Shown here piece by piece: positions 8,171 to 15,867 of a DNA stretch of 29,637 bases. Position numbers and translations under genes: made by a program. Each line of letters starts with the position of its first letter. Within the stretch, counting starts at the first letter, position 1. The notes under the pieces were generated by a model. The model had not been told where the DNA came from and did not search any database. It saw only the letters and a program-made list of their open reading frames with translations. The stretch comes from Planctomycetaceae bacterium (GTDB lineage Bacteria > Planctomycetota > Planctomycetia > Pirellulales > Lacipirellulaceae), in NCBI GenBank assembly GCA_002713555.1, contig PATG01000018.1, forward strand, positions 139,534 through 169,170, in the 5' to 3' direction.

Positions 8171-9174
8171 TGAAACAAGACATGCCTAATACACAGCCCT
8201 TGCTCGAAGTGAATAATCTTAAGGTTGGTTTTCGTACTGACCGAGGCGATGTAACGGCCATTGAGGATGTTTCGTTTCAGGTCAAGGCTGGTGAGATATT
8301 AGGCATCGTTGGAGAGTCGGGCTGTGGTAAATCGGTGACGAGTCGTAGCATCATGCGTCTCTTGCCTGAACACAACAGTTTTATTGATTCTAGTAGTGAA
8401 ATTTTATTTGACGGCAAGAATTTGGCTCAAGCCGATGAAAAAACGTTACGTAGCATTCGTGGCAATCGTATAGCAATGATCTTTCAGGAGCCAATGACGG
8501 CACTGAATCCCGTATTTACTATAGGTTGGCAACTTGACGAAGCTCTTAAATACCACACGTCTATGAATCGAATGGAGCGTCGCAACCACGCGATCGAAAT
8601 GCTCCGCTCTGTCGAAATACCAAATCCCGAGCAAAGGTTTTTTGAGTATCCCCATCAACTCTCAGGTGGTATGCGACAAAGGGTTGTTATTTCTCTTGCC
8701 CTTTGCTGTGGTCCCGAACTCTTAATTGCCGACGAACCAACGACGGCCCTGGACGTCACGATTCAGGCTCAAATCCTGCGATTGATGGACGATTTACGCA
8801 AGAAAAATGACACGGCTGTGGTGCTGATTACTCACGACTTGGGGGTGATTGCTCAAGTCTGTGATCGTGTGATTGTAATGTATGCGGGGCAAATTGTTGA
8901 AACATCCGATGTCCAGTCCTTGTTCACACGACCACAACACCCCTATACCAGGGCTCTACTCGAATCCATTCCCCAACCAGGTCCTAAACACCACCAAACT
9001 CGATTGCCGACGATTGAAGGAATGGTTCCTAGTTTGTTTGAACTACCCTCAGGTTGTCGATTCCAAGACCGATGTGCTTGCAAAGAGGACCAATGCGTTG
9101 CTGAGAAACCCCTTTTGAGCAACGAAGTCAATTTTCGTAAAGTCCGTTGTTTTTTTCCAATCAACGAGTCGTAG
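8170..9174 (+). CDS. ABC importer ATPase, OppD/DppD type
   Basis: 334 aa if the GTG at 8170 is used; it overlaps the stop of the permease by one base. The ATG at 8182 is the alternative. Walker A GESGCGKS is at residues 48-55, the Q-loop at FQEPMTALNP, the signature LSGGMRQR at 163-170, Walker B with LLIADEPTTALD, and the switch His in LITHDLGV. The C-terminal oligopeptide/dipeptide extension is present (RPQHPYTRALLESIP). It ends with the cysteine pattern GCRFQDRCACKEDQC plus a Cys at VRCFFP, which in DppD/OppD proteins binds an iron-sulfur cluster. It powers uptake together with the next gene as a heterodimer. Confidence 0.95.
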   Translation: MKQDMPNTQPLLEVNNLKVGFRTDRGDVTAIEDVSFQVKAGEILGIVGESGCGKSVTSRSIMRLLPEHNSFIDSSSEILFDGKNLAQADEKTLRSIRGNRIAMIFQEPMTALNPVFTIGWQLDEALKYHTSMNRMERRNHAIEMLRSVEIPNPEQRFFEYPHQLSGGMRQRVVISLALCCGPELLIADEPTTALDVTIQAQILRLMDDLRKKNDTAVVLITHDLGVIAQVCDRVIVMYAGQIVETSDVQSLFTRPQHPYTRALLESIPQPGPKHHQTRLPTIEGMVPSLFELPSGCRFQDRCACKEDQCVAEKPLLSNEVNFRKVRCFFPINES

Positions 9175-10134
9175 ATGCCGCTACTCGAAATTACAGACCT
9201 GGTTAAGTACTTTTCGGTACGAGGCGGACTGATGAACCGCGTCATCCAGCAGGTACACGCGGTAAACGGAGTGAGCTTTTCTATCGAAAAGGGTGAGATT
9301 CTGGGTGTGGTGGGCGAATCCGGGTGTGGCAAATCAACCCTGGGAAAATTGATTGTTCATTTATTGGGAGCGACAGCAGGCGAGATACGTTACAAAGATC
9401 TAGAAATTAGTCAGCTAAGCACAAAGGATTTGATACCCTATCGAAGACAAATGCAGATGATCTTTCAAGACCCGCATTCGTCTTTGAATCCACGAATGAC
9501 GGTAGGCAATGCGGTGCGTGAAATGCTCGCTTTCCACAATATTGTGGCCAAAGAGGAACTTTCTGCAGCCGTGGACAGACTCTTTGCCAAAGTCGGCATC
9601 CATACGGATGCCAAGAATAAATACCCCCACGAATTTTCTGGAGGACAAAAGCAACGTGTAGGAATTGCCCGGGCACTCTCTGTGAATCCTGAATTTATTA
9701 TCGCCGACGAACCCGTTTCAGCCCTTGATGTTTCGATTCAAGCACAGGTGCTTAATCTGCTGATGGAACTCAAGGAAGATTTTGATTTGACAATGATGTT
9801 TATTTCGCACGATCTCAAGGTCATTGATCATTTTTGCGATCGAATGCTTGTGATGTACCTTGGCACGATTGTTGAGGAAATGTCTTGCCTTGACATACAA
9901 GCCCATGCAAAGCATCCCTACACACAAGCGCTCCTGGGTGCGAACCCGCTTCCCGATCCGGCACAAAGGCACGAACTGACGGTTTTAACAGGAGAAGTTC
10001 CAAGTCCTTATGCTCTGCCAAAAGGTTGTCCGTTCGCATCCCGTTGTCCGCTCGTTACAGAGCAATGCCGTGCAGAAATGCCTCCATTGCTCGAAAGAGA
10101 ACCGGGGCATCGATTGGCATGCTGGGAACTGTAG
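9175..10134 (+). CDS. ABC importer ATPase, OppF/DppF type
   Basis: 319 aa. The ATG follows the stop of the preceding ATPase with no spacer (TAG ATG). Walker A GESGCGKS is at residues 47-54, the Q-loop at FQDPHSSLNPRM, the signature FSGGQKQR at 154-161, Walker B at FIIADEPVSALD, and the switch His in FISHDLKV. The C-terminal oligopeptide/dipeptide domain (AKHPYTQALLGANPLPDP) ends with the cysteine set GCPFASRCPLVTEQC and a Cys near the end. It pairs with the OppD-like subunit. It is the last gene of the importer operon and ends only 9 bases from a gene on the other strand, with no terminator in between. Confidence 0.95.
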   Translation: MPLLEITDLVKYFSVRGGLMNRVIQQVHAVNGVSFSIEKGEILGVVGESGCGKSTLGKLIVHLLGATAGEIRYKDLEISQLSTKDLIPYRRQMQMIFQDPHSSLNPRMTVGNAVREMLAFHNIVAKEELSAAVDRLFAKVGIHTDAKNKYPHEFSGGQKQRVGIARALSVNPEFIIADEPVSALDVSIQAQVLNLLMELKEDFDLTMMFISHDLKVIDHFCDRMLVMYLGTIVEEMSCLDIQAHAKHPYTQALLGANPLPDPAQRHELTVLTGEVPSPYALPKGCPFASRCPLVTEQCRAEMPPLLEREPGHRLACWEL

Positions 10135-10143
10135 CGCTAATTC

Positions 10144-11154
10144 TCAGCGATCTCTAAGTTGAACAGGTACGACCTCACTCCGCAGTAAAACAACATCTTG
10201 AATGTTTCGACCTGGAGCGTGTTGTTCGTCGGCATTGAGAAACATATGATCCTTGCGATCGTTGTCGAGACACTGTCTTTTGTAGCGGATGCTAAAATCC
10301 TGATAGAGGACATTTTGACCGCAGCCACCATGATTTGCGCTTTGGAAACCGGCAACCGAAAAACTTGGAGCGTCTGCTAACAAGGGGGCGTCACCACTAC
10401 CCACGTATTTCATGGGATGATACTCTCCTGTTGTATTAAAGTAGCCTATCCGATAGGCGAAGCTTCCCGACATGTTCTTAATTAGCTCTTGCAAGTCGTC
10501 CAGGGGAGCTGCTTCTAATTCTTCAAGTGTGGGCACACGCATAATAATGCGTCCAGAAAAAACATCATCGGCCAGTTCCGAAGATGGGCAAACGAGCAAT
10601 TCTGCGAGCTGCGCACGTGTTAGCAGACCTCGGTCAGCCAATTCGATAACAAACACGCCAGTATTCTTGCCTGGTTCAATTTGTGGCAGTGTGCCGCCAA
10701 GCTGCTCGGCATAAGCTCCAAACGCAGTTCCGAGAGTGCGCATGTTATTCTGGCAGCTGAGTCTGCGAGCTGCTTCACGACTTTCGCGAAGCGCTGGAAG
10801 CATGAGAAATACAAGTGCCATCACAATACCGCTGCCGACAACCATGTCCGCCCGGGACCATCGTCGTGGACTTTCAGAGGGGTCGTGTGATTCGGTAAGC
10901 GAGGCAGGCAATAGTTGTGCTGATGTCTGTGACTCTGGGGCCAGTTCGGTAGCATGTTGTACAAAGGAGCATGTTCGGTTTACCAAATCTTCGGGGGGAC
11001 AAGCCTCTGGATCTGCCTCGTAGGCTGCCATGCATCGACGCAGACGTTCAAGTTCATGCTGCCATATGGGGTCGTTCTCTATACGAGCCTCGATACGGAC
11101 ACTTTCGTCGGGACCCAGGTCTCCCAGCAGATAGGCTACAAGCTCATCTCTCAT
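10144..11154 (-). CDS. Membrane anti-sigma-like protein fused to a DUF1559-like domain
   Basis: 336 aa. Residues 1-45 (MRDELVAYLLGDLGPDESVR…) look like the short helical N-terminal module of planctomycete anti-sigma factors; no zinc HxxxCxxC motif is present. A Ser/Pro-rich linker leads to a single hydrophobic helix at about 104-122, followed by ALRESREAARRLSCQNNMRT, which closely resembles the segment after the pilin-like helix in DUF1559 proteins. The end (ANHGGCGQNVLYQDFSIRY) resembles the DUF1559 H-x9-DG region, with one extra residue and DF for DG. AGGA lies just upstream of the ATG. It is downstream of and co-directional with the ECF sigma gene, so it probably controls that sigma factor from the membrane. 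The extracytoplasmic domain may be the sensor; its signal is unknown. Confidence 0.75.
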   Translation of the reverse strand: MRDELVAYLLGDLGPDESVRIEARIENDPIWQHELERLRRCMAAYEADPEACPPEDLVNRTCSFVQHATELAPESQTSAQLLPASLTESHDPSESPRRWSRADMVVGSGIVMALVFLMLPALRESREAARRLSCQNNMRTLGTAFGAYAEQLGGTLPQIEPGKNTGVFVIELADRGLLTRAQLAELLVCPSSELADDVFSGRIIMRVPTLEELEAAPLDDLQELIKNMSGSFAYRIGYFNTTGEYHPMKYVGSGDAPLLADAPSFSVAGFQSANHGGCGQNVLYQDFSIRYKRQCLDNDRKDHMFLNADEQHAPGRNIQDVVLLRSEVVPVQLRDR

Positions 11155-11242
11155 CGCGCTGTCCTGCTTAGCAGAAGATTATCGAATTCCTGAAGACGAT
11201 TTTCAGATTCCAGGCTGCAAACTTTGCTGAAAGAGTGACAAA

Positions 11243-11287
11243 CTACAAGCCCACCACAGAATGTGGCAGGCTTGTAGAGGTTTTTTT
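11243..11287 (+). terminator. Strong hairpin between sigma and anti-sigma genes; intrinsic terminator on the plus strand
   Basis: A 35-base hairpin (11243-11277) has a 9-bp perfect outer stem (CTACAAGCC with GGCTTGTAG) and an inner stem. On the minus-strand RNA all 16 pairs form if two G-U wobbles are allowed, with a 3-base loop. On the plus strand it is followed by AGG and seven T (11281-11287), the form of a Rho-independent terminator. On the minus strand only TTT follows, so it may act there as a partial attenuator or RNA-stability element between the two genes. The only plus-strand operon upstream is the importer, whose transcript would cross the anti-sigma gene first. Confidence 0.7.
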
Positions 11288-11322
11288 GTGGGTTTGCAAG
11301 TGGGGTTGGGATGCTCAGGAAA

Positions 11323-12006
11323 TTACGGACGACCTGTGATGTGAAGATCCCGCCAAGATTGACCCAGGCGTCCAATGGCTGAGTGCAGGCGACTTTTGAC
11401 AGTCCCCACAGGTACAGACATAAGCTTGGCAGCATCACGGTATTTCATCCCCTGGAAATAAACCAGCTTGACTGCATTGTGTAGAGGGTCTGGCAAGTTG
11501 CTAACTGCGTCACGTACCCACTCTGCTCGTTCATTACTAGTTGCCGACTCATAGGGGCCTGACTCTGGGGAAGTAATAACTTCCAGCAGACTACCCAGAT
11601 CTTCTCCACTTGCATGGTGTGCCTGATCTAAACTCAGCCGGCGATGCCTTCGATTACGTCGTTGTGCATCAATCGCCTGGTTGGTTGCGATTGTATAAAG
11701 CCAGGGACGAAATTTTCGACCCGACTCAAAGAGTTCACATTTTAAATGGACTTGAAGGAATGTGGCTTGGAACACGTCCTCGGCCAACGTTCCATCACCG
11801 AGAAATCGACGTAAATAATTGTATAGCTCTCGCTCATAGCGTGAAACCAACTCTGTAAAAACGGCAGAGTTTTCCGTGGTACGGTAATCGAGCAAAAGCT
11901 CTTCGTCACTGCGCTGTCCGTGTTGGACCTGCATTGCAGTGGCGCTGGTTAAATTCTCAATGGTCCTGGTTTCATTTTTCAGGGCTACTTTTTGCTTGTC
12001 TAACAT
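11323..12006 (-). CDS. ECF-type RNA polymerase sigma factor
   Basis: 227 aa. Region 2 covers about residues 47-116 (FTELVSRYERELYNYLRRFL, LAEDVFQATFLQVH, FRPWLYTIATNQAIDAQRR). Region 4 covers about 165-213 (VSNLPDPLHNAVKLVYFQGMKYRDAAKLMSVPVGTVKSRLHSAI), with the helix-turn-helix at the end. Region 3 is absent, as in ECF sigmas. The ATG at 12006 has GAGGAG 10 bases upstream, which decides the start over the internal Met at residue 25. The downstream gene encodes its probable membrane anti-sigma partner; 168 bases and a strong hairpin separate them. Two tandem hairpins lie in its leader, one masking the ribosome binding site. Target promoters cannot be inferred. Confidence 0.93.
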   Translation of the reverse strand: MLDKQKVALKNETRTIENLTSATAMQVQHGQRSDEELLLDYRTTENSAVFTELVSRYERELYNYLRRFLGDGTLAEDVFQATFLQVHLKCELFESGRKFRPWLYTIATNQAIDAQRRNRRHRRLSLDQAHHASGEDLGSLLEVITSPESGPYESATSNERAEWVRDAVSNLPDPLHNAVKLVYFQGMKYRDAAKLMSVPVGTVKSRLHSAIGRLGQSWRDLHITGRP

Positions 12007-12012
12007 ATTCTA

Positions 12013-12064
12013 CGAACTCCTCGTTCCGAGAGTTCGACGCTCCGGGGAGAAAATCCTTTCTCCC
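12013..12064 (-). promoter_or_regulatory. Sigma-gene leader with two tandem hairpins, one covering the Shine-Dalgarno
   Basis: Minus-strand RNA: the proximal hairpin (12036-12013) pairs CGAACU with AGUUCG and CUCG with CGAG around loop GAA, leaving one bulged G. The 3' arm contains the GAGGAG Shine-Dalgarno of the ECF sigma gene. The distal hairpin (12064-12045) is a perfect 8-bp stem GGGAGAAA/UUUCUCCC with loop GGAU. The pair suggests translational control of the sigma factor by structure, possibly by temperature, a protein or a small RNA; that is inference. It matches no riboswitch class I know. Confidence 0.5.
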
Positions 12065-12526
12065 TGCCGTCCTAGTAGGAATCCGCTACTCCTCGCAAGC
12101 TCCACATGTGCGTGTCCTTGGGTTGCGGAAATGCCGGGGTTCACCGGGCTGATGAGCAGAAGGGCTCGTTTCTTGGGGAGAGCCGTTTCTGATCGCTACT
12201 TCAATTGCAAGTCTTATGCCGCTGCATGGGTTACCCCCTTCATTTTACCCAGCTATCAACATTGCAACTGCTTATAAGCTAATCCTTTACGTTAAATAGG
12301 GCAAGAAAGGTTCGCGCAATTCTCTAGGTAGTAGCCGCAAGCCAAAATTGCATATTATTCCACCAAAATGGCAGCTTGAGGATTCTGGTTTCAAGACAAT
12401 GTGATCAAAAATGCCACAGTTGAGTCATTGTGCAACGATCCAGTGGAAAGGACTCATTGCGGGTATTTGTCGGACAAATCCAGTGGATTTACAGATCTAC
12501 TTTGCAGAAACGGGCAAAATAGTGGG
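12065..12526. other. Intergenic region between dprA and the sigma gene
   Basis: No gene is supported. It must hold the sigma-gene promoter and the 3' end of the dprA transcript. A small hairpin AAATCC-AGT-GGATTT (12476-12490) lies 37 bases beyond the dprA stop on the minus strand, without a clear T-run. ATCCAGTGGA occurs twice, 40 bases apart (12438-12447 and 12478-12487), and GASTCATTG occurs twice nearby. Confidence 0.4.
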
Positions 12527-13657
12527 CTAGGATCCTACCCGCGACACTCGATTTCCTCCGACTCTTCGGACCAGACTTCGCATTTCCAGAACACTAATTG
12601 TTGAGAGCACACGGTGAACCGGAATTCCGCTGCTGTGTGTAATGTCGTCTATGAGAGTCCCTTCTGTTTGAATCGCCTGCAAAATCTGGCTTTCGACATC
12701 GTTAAGTTTTACCTCAGCTGGTACGCGCACCGTGGTGCCATCAGGCCGCTCAGCCGTGTGTGCTAAGGGCCCCAATTCTTCCAGGACATCGTCGATCGAT
12801 GTTACCAGTTTTGCTCCGTCACGTATGAGCTGATGCGGTCCTTGAGACATTCTACTGTCCACTGGACCAGGTACGGCAAAGACTTCGCGATTTTGTTCCC
12901 AAGCATGACGAGCTGTAATGAGTGCTCCAGAACGAGTGGCTGCCTCGATGACAATGGTGCCAAGAGTTAGTCCACTAATGATCCGATTGCGTTGCGGAAA
13001 CATTCCACTTCGGGGGGGTTGTGTGGGTGTTGCTTCGCTAAGCACGCAACCTTGTGCAGCAATCTGCTGAGCCAGTTCTGTGTTTTCGGGTGGATAGGGT
13101 TTTAAAACTCCGTTGGCTAAGACAGCAACCGTGCGTCCCCCAGCAGCCAGTGCACTTTGATGTGCTACGGTATCGATACCTCGCGCCAAACCACTTACCA
13201 CAGTAATTCCTGCCAGTGCCAATTGAGTGGCTAGTTGTTTGGCCTGTTGTTTGCCGTAGTTTGTGGCGTGTCGTGTACCAACAATTGCCACAGCAAGCTG
13301 GTCGATGGATTGCAATTTACCAAGACTAAATATTACACCGGGCGGATCGTGAATTTCTTTAAGCAGTGGAGGATAATCGTCGTGTGACTCCAGCAATATG
13401 TGTACATTATTGTTTGCAGCAATCTCGATCTGTTGATCGACATCGATTGTGCTGCTCGACTGGATGATCGATTGGGCCAGTTTTGCACCCACACCGGAAA
13501 CGTTTTGTAGGTCGCGACATTTAGCCTGAAACACTTGATGCGGTGACTCAAACTGTGATAGCAAACGCATTCGCAGCAGTGGCCCTACACCTGGAACCAT
13601 TGCCAGACGCAGATGCTCGCGAAGTTCTTCGCTATCTCTATCTTTTGTTGCGTTCAT
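12527..13657 (-). CDS. dprA: DNA-processing protein DprA
   Basis: 376 aa. DprA loads RecA on incoming single-stranded DNA during natural transformation. An N-terminal helix-hairpin-helix/SAM-like part (VPGVGPLLRMRLLSQF, LQNVSGVGAKLA) precedes the Rossmann-like domain: VAIVGTRHATNYG at 123-135 (GSR in many homologues, GTR here), VVSGLARGIDTVAH at 153-166, FPQRNRIISGLTLGTIVIEA at 220-239 and SGALITARHAWEQNREVFAVPG. The C-terminal winged-helix-like DML1 domain (LNDVESQILQAIQTEGTLIDDI…) is complete. It lies 24 bases downstream of aroB and is probably co-transcribed. Other competence genes are not in the window. Confidence 0.95.
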   Translation of the reverse strand: MNATKDRDSEELREHLRLAMVPGVGPLLRMRLLSQFESPHQVFQAKCRDLQNVSGVGAKLAQSIIQSSSTIDVDQQIEIAANNNVHILLESHDDYPPLLKEIHDPPGVIFSLGKLQSIDQLAVAIVGTRHATNYGKQQAKQLATQLALAGITVVSGLARGIDTVAHQSALAAGGRTVAVLANGVLKPYPPENTELAQQIAAQGCVLSEATPTQPPRSGMFPQRNRIISGLTLGTIVIEAATRSGALITARHAWEQNREVFAVPGPVDSRMSQGPHQLIRDGAKLVTSIDDVLEELGPLAHTAERPDGTTVRVPAEVKLNDVESQILQAIQTEGTLIDDITHSSGIPVHRVLSTISVLEMRSLVRRVGGNRVSRVGS

Positions 13658-13681
13658 ACAATTCCCAACAAAAAAGTATAG

Positions 13682-14755
13682 CTATTTTTGTGAAAGAGAT
13701 GCACGCACATCATCGACACGCGCATCGTTGACCAACTCTACATGTCCCATTTTTGTGGGTAGCACGAATCTCAGTTGTCCTCCATCAGCTTTTTTATCAT
13801 GGTGCATGAGGGTGATGATTTCATCGCTGTCGTATTCGGGTATTGATGTGGGGAGTTGCAGAGCATCAAGGAGTTCCTGTTGGCGACGGACAAAGGCCTC
13901 ATCGACTCGACCCATGCGTTGGGCCAGACGAGCCGCACACATCATGCCTGCCGAGACCGCTTCGCCGTGGAGTATTTGTCCGTACTTGCCAGCAGCCTCA
14001 AAGGCATGCGCAAAGGTATGTCCATAGTTGAGTACAGAACGCAAGCCAGTAAGCTCGCGTTCGTCGTTTTCGACAACGTCGGCTTTGAGTCGGCAACAGC
14101 GCTCGACAACGTGGCGTAATGGCGTTGGATTCTTATTGTTTATCTCCAGCGTGTTGTCTTCCAGAAAGGCAAAGAACTGGGCATCTAGAATCACACCGTA
14201 TTTCACGACTTCAGCCAAACCAGCACGGTATTCTCGATCAGGGAGTGACTGGAGGACGTCGACATCGACAAGCACTCCTTGTGGTTGCCAAAAGGCACCG
14301 ACCATATTTTTAGCGCCCGGCAAATTGATGCCGACCTTTCCACCTACAGAGCTATCGACTTGGGCCAAGAGTGTCGTGGGGACCTGAAAGAAACCAAGAC
14401 CACGCGCAAAAGTGGCAGCTGCAAATCCGGCCAGATCACCAACGACCCCACCACCGACTGCGACAACAATAGATTGACGGTCTGTTCCTTCTTCCAGCAT
14501 GGTTTCCCATAAGTCTGTTGACACCTCTGTTGCCTTGCTGCGTTCACCCGCATCGACAACCAGAATGTGCACATCCCACGCATTTTCAGTCAACTGATCT
14601 CCAAGTCGATCTGTGTAGAGCGAGTCGACATTGGTGTCTGTGATCAGGACTGCATGATGTGATTCGGTGCGCTCACGCAAAAAATCTGCAAACGCAGTTA
14701 GATTTCCGCTACCAATTTGTATGTCGTAGCTGCGCTCACCCAAAGCAACACGCAT
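13682..14755 (-). CDS. aroB: 3-dehydroquinate synthase
   Basis: 357 aa, the normal length. It converts DAHP to 3-dehydroquinate, the second step of the shikimate pathway, using NAD and a divalent metal in the cytoplasm. The NAD loop GGGVVGD is at 101-107, then the segment PTTLLAQVDSSVGGKVGIN and GAKNMVGAFWQP. The metal ligands can be placed at Glu182 (AEVVKYG), His246 (NYGHTF) and His263 (LHGEA), very close to the numbering in E. coli AroB. The ATG follows GAGGT at a good distance. Upstream on the same strand is a small protein gene with a long hairpin in between; downstream is dprA. Confidence 0.97.
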   Translation of the reverse strand: MRVALGERSYDIQIGSGNLTAFADFLRERTESHHAVLITDTNVDSLYTDRLGDQLTENAWDVHILVVDAGERSKATEVSTDLWETMLEEGTDRQSIVVAVGGGVVGDLAGFAAATFARGLGFFQVPTTLLAQVDSSVGGKVGINLPGAKNMVGAFWQPQGVLVDVDVLQSLPDREYRAGLAEVVKYGVILDAQFFAFLEDNTLEINNKNPTPLRHVVERCCRLKADVVENDERELTGLRSVLNYGHTFAHAFEAAGKYGQILHGEAVSAGMMCAARLAQRMGRVDEAFVRRQQELLDALQLPTSIPEYDSDEIITLMHHDKKADGGQLRFVLPTKMGHVELVNDARVDDVRASLSQK

Positions 14756-14788
14756 GTCTTACCTCGAAAATTTCAATGGAACATGAAA

Positions 14789-14837
14789 CGCAGAACACGA
14801 GGAGAATATTACGGCATATTCCTTGGGTGTTTCTGCG
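14789..14837 (-). promoter_or_regulatory. Long imperfect hairpin in the aroB leader
   Basis: CGCAGAACAC (14789-14798) pairs with GTGTTTCTGCG (14827-14837) with one bulged base. Inside, GAATAT (14804-14809) pairs with ATATTC (14816-14821) around loop TACGGC. The structure lies 34 bases upstream of the aroB start on the minus strand, between it and the small gene at 14857. It is not followed by a T-run, so it is more likely a processing, stability or attenuation element than a terminator. Confidence 0.4.
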
Positions 14838-14856
14838 ATTCCGGTGTTCTTAGTAA

Positions 14857-15075
14857 TTAAGAAACGCGCTGTAGATCTTCGTCGGTGACTACGATGCGAC
14901 GACAAAAGCCCGTGTGTGTGCGCACATATTCCAGCTCAGTTGCCTCTTCTGGCTTTTCGTGCAGCAGCCTCTCGAGTTCTGCCTGGCGATGTGGATTCAG
15001 GTCCGTCTCTTCGGGCCACTCCGTTTCGGTCTCCATGACCAGCGCTTCGCGATAAGGATCAAACTTGTCTGCCAT
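14857..15075 (-). CDS. Small acidic conserved hypothetical protein
   Basis: 72 aa, very acidic and hydrophilic (ETETEWPEETDLN, HEKPEEATELEYVR), with no signal or membrane segment. A single Cys is present (FCRRIVVT). GGA lies about 8 bases upstream of the ATG. It is the first gene of a minus-strand run with aroB and dprA and is divergent from the membrane protein at 15228. I do not recognise the family. Its codon use and composition look like real coding sequence, and no better frame competes on either strand. Confidence 0.6.
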   Translation of the reverse strand: MADKFDPYREALVMETETEWPEETDLNPHRQAELERLLHEKPEEATELEYVRTHTGFCRRIVVTDEDLQRVS

Positions 15076-15227
15076 GAATCATTTCCGTCGCCGGGTGTCG
15101 ATAGGTCAAAAGGTGCTATTATACTGATGTGCGAATTCAGGTTCTAGACCGCCGGAGCAGAAGCGGGTTAAATATGAAGACGAGTCTCCGGTAGAAATTA
15201 AGATAGAAAACAGCTAAGTGATGGGAA

Positions 15228-15788
15228 ATGGAACACAGCACAGAGAAAGACCAGGAAGAGTTTTCGGGTACCAAATTGGTAGTCCTGCTGGTTGGCTTGG
15301 CCCTATTGCTGGGGGGAGCTTCGTGGTTTTACCAGTACGAAACGACCCACCGTGCAACAGAGTTTTGGGGTACGGAAATAGCTCCTTTGATTGCCAGACC
15401 TTCGCAGGTCGAGATTAGGCAGTTTGATCCACCCGTTCTGGGAACAACTCGACTCAGGAATTCGAAGTTTTTGAGCGAGCCAAAAGATCTTAGTAAGGTT
15501 CGTGGAATGGTCCATCTTCGACGTGTGTTGTTTGGCGATAAGAATTATCACTGGGAGACTGCAGTTGACCCTGAAGAGATTGCTTGGGGTTGGCAATTGG
15601 AGCTTGCTGCGGAGAATAGAACCGCCAAGATTATTCTCGCTGACGATTTTGCGACCATTGGTCATCTGGATAGCGTATCTCTAGAGGTGCATGTCGCAAG
15701 TTGCCAGCCGATGGTGGAGACTCTCCGAAAATATTTTTTGGACATTGGCCTACTCGATACAAAAAGGACAGCTAGCACTTCTCCATAA
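15228..15788 (+). CDS. Single-span membrane protein of unknown function
   Basis: 186 aa. A short charged N terminus is followed by one hydrophobic helix at about 16-35 (LVVLLVGLALLLGGASWF), then a soluble domain of about 150 residues that should face the periplasm. That domain has FWGTEIAPLIARPSQVEIRQFD, a central VRGMVHLRRVLFGDKNYHW and a conserved-looking WGWQLELAAENRTAKIILADDFATIG. I do not recognise it. It is 79 bases upstream of the ParA-like gene on the same strand and may share its transcript, which hints at, but does not show, a functional link. Confidence 0.65.
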   Translation: MEHSTEKDQEEFSGTKLVVLLVGLALLLGGASWFYQYETTHRATEFWGTEIAPLIARPSQVEIRQFDPPVLGTTRLRNSKFLSEPKDLSKVRGMVHLRRVLFGDKNYHWETAVDPEEIAWGWQLELAAENRTAKIILADDFATIGHLDSVSLEVHVASCQPMVETLRKYFLDIGLLDTKRTASTSP

Positions 15789-15867
15789 TGCTCTGGGAAA
15801 GGCGACGGTTGCATCCTATAATCCGCGTCCTTTATTTTCGATCCTATCTGAGAGGACCGCGGACACA

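Noticed and set aside
9858..9875. Sigma-54-like promoter (TGGCAC-N5-TTGA)
   Set aside because: It lies inside the oppF coding region, the -12 element does not match, and no gene starts downstream.
15691..15867. N-terminal extension of the ParA-like protein
   Set aside because: It overlaps the end of the membrane protein gene, is unlike the family, and the ATG at 15868 has a good ribosome binding site.
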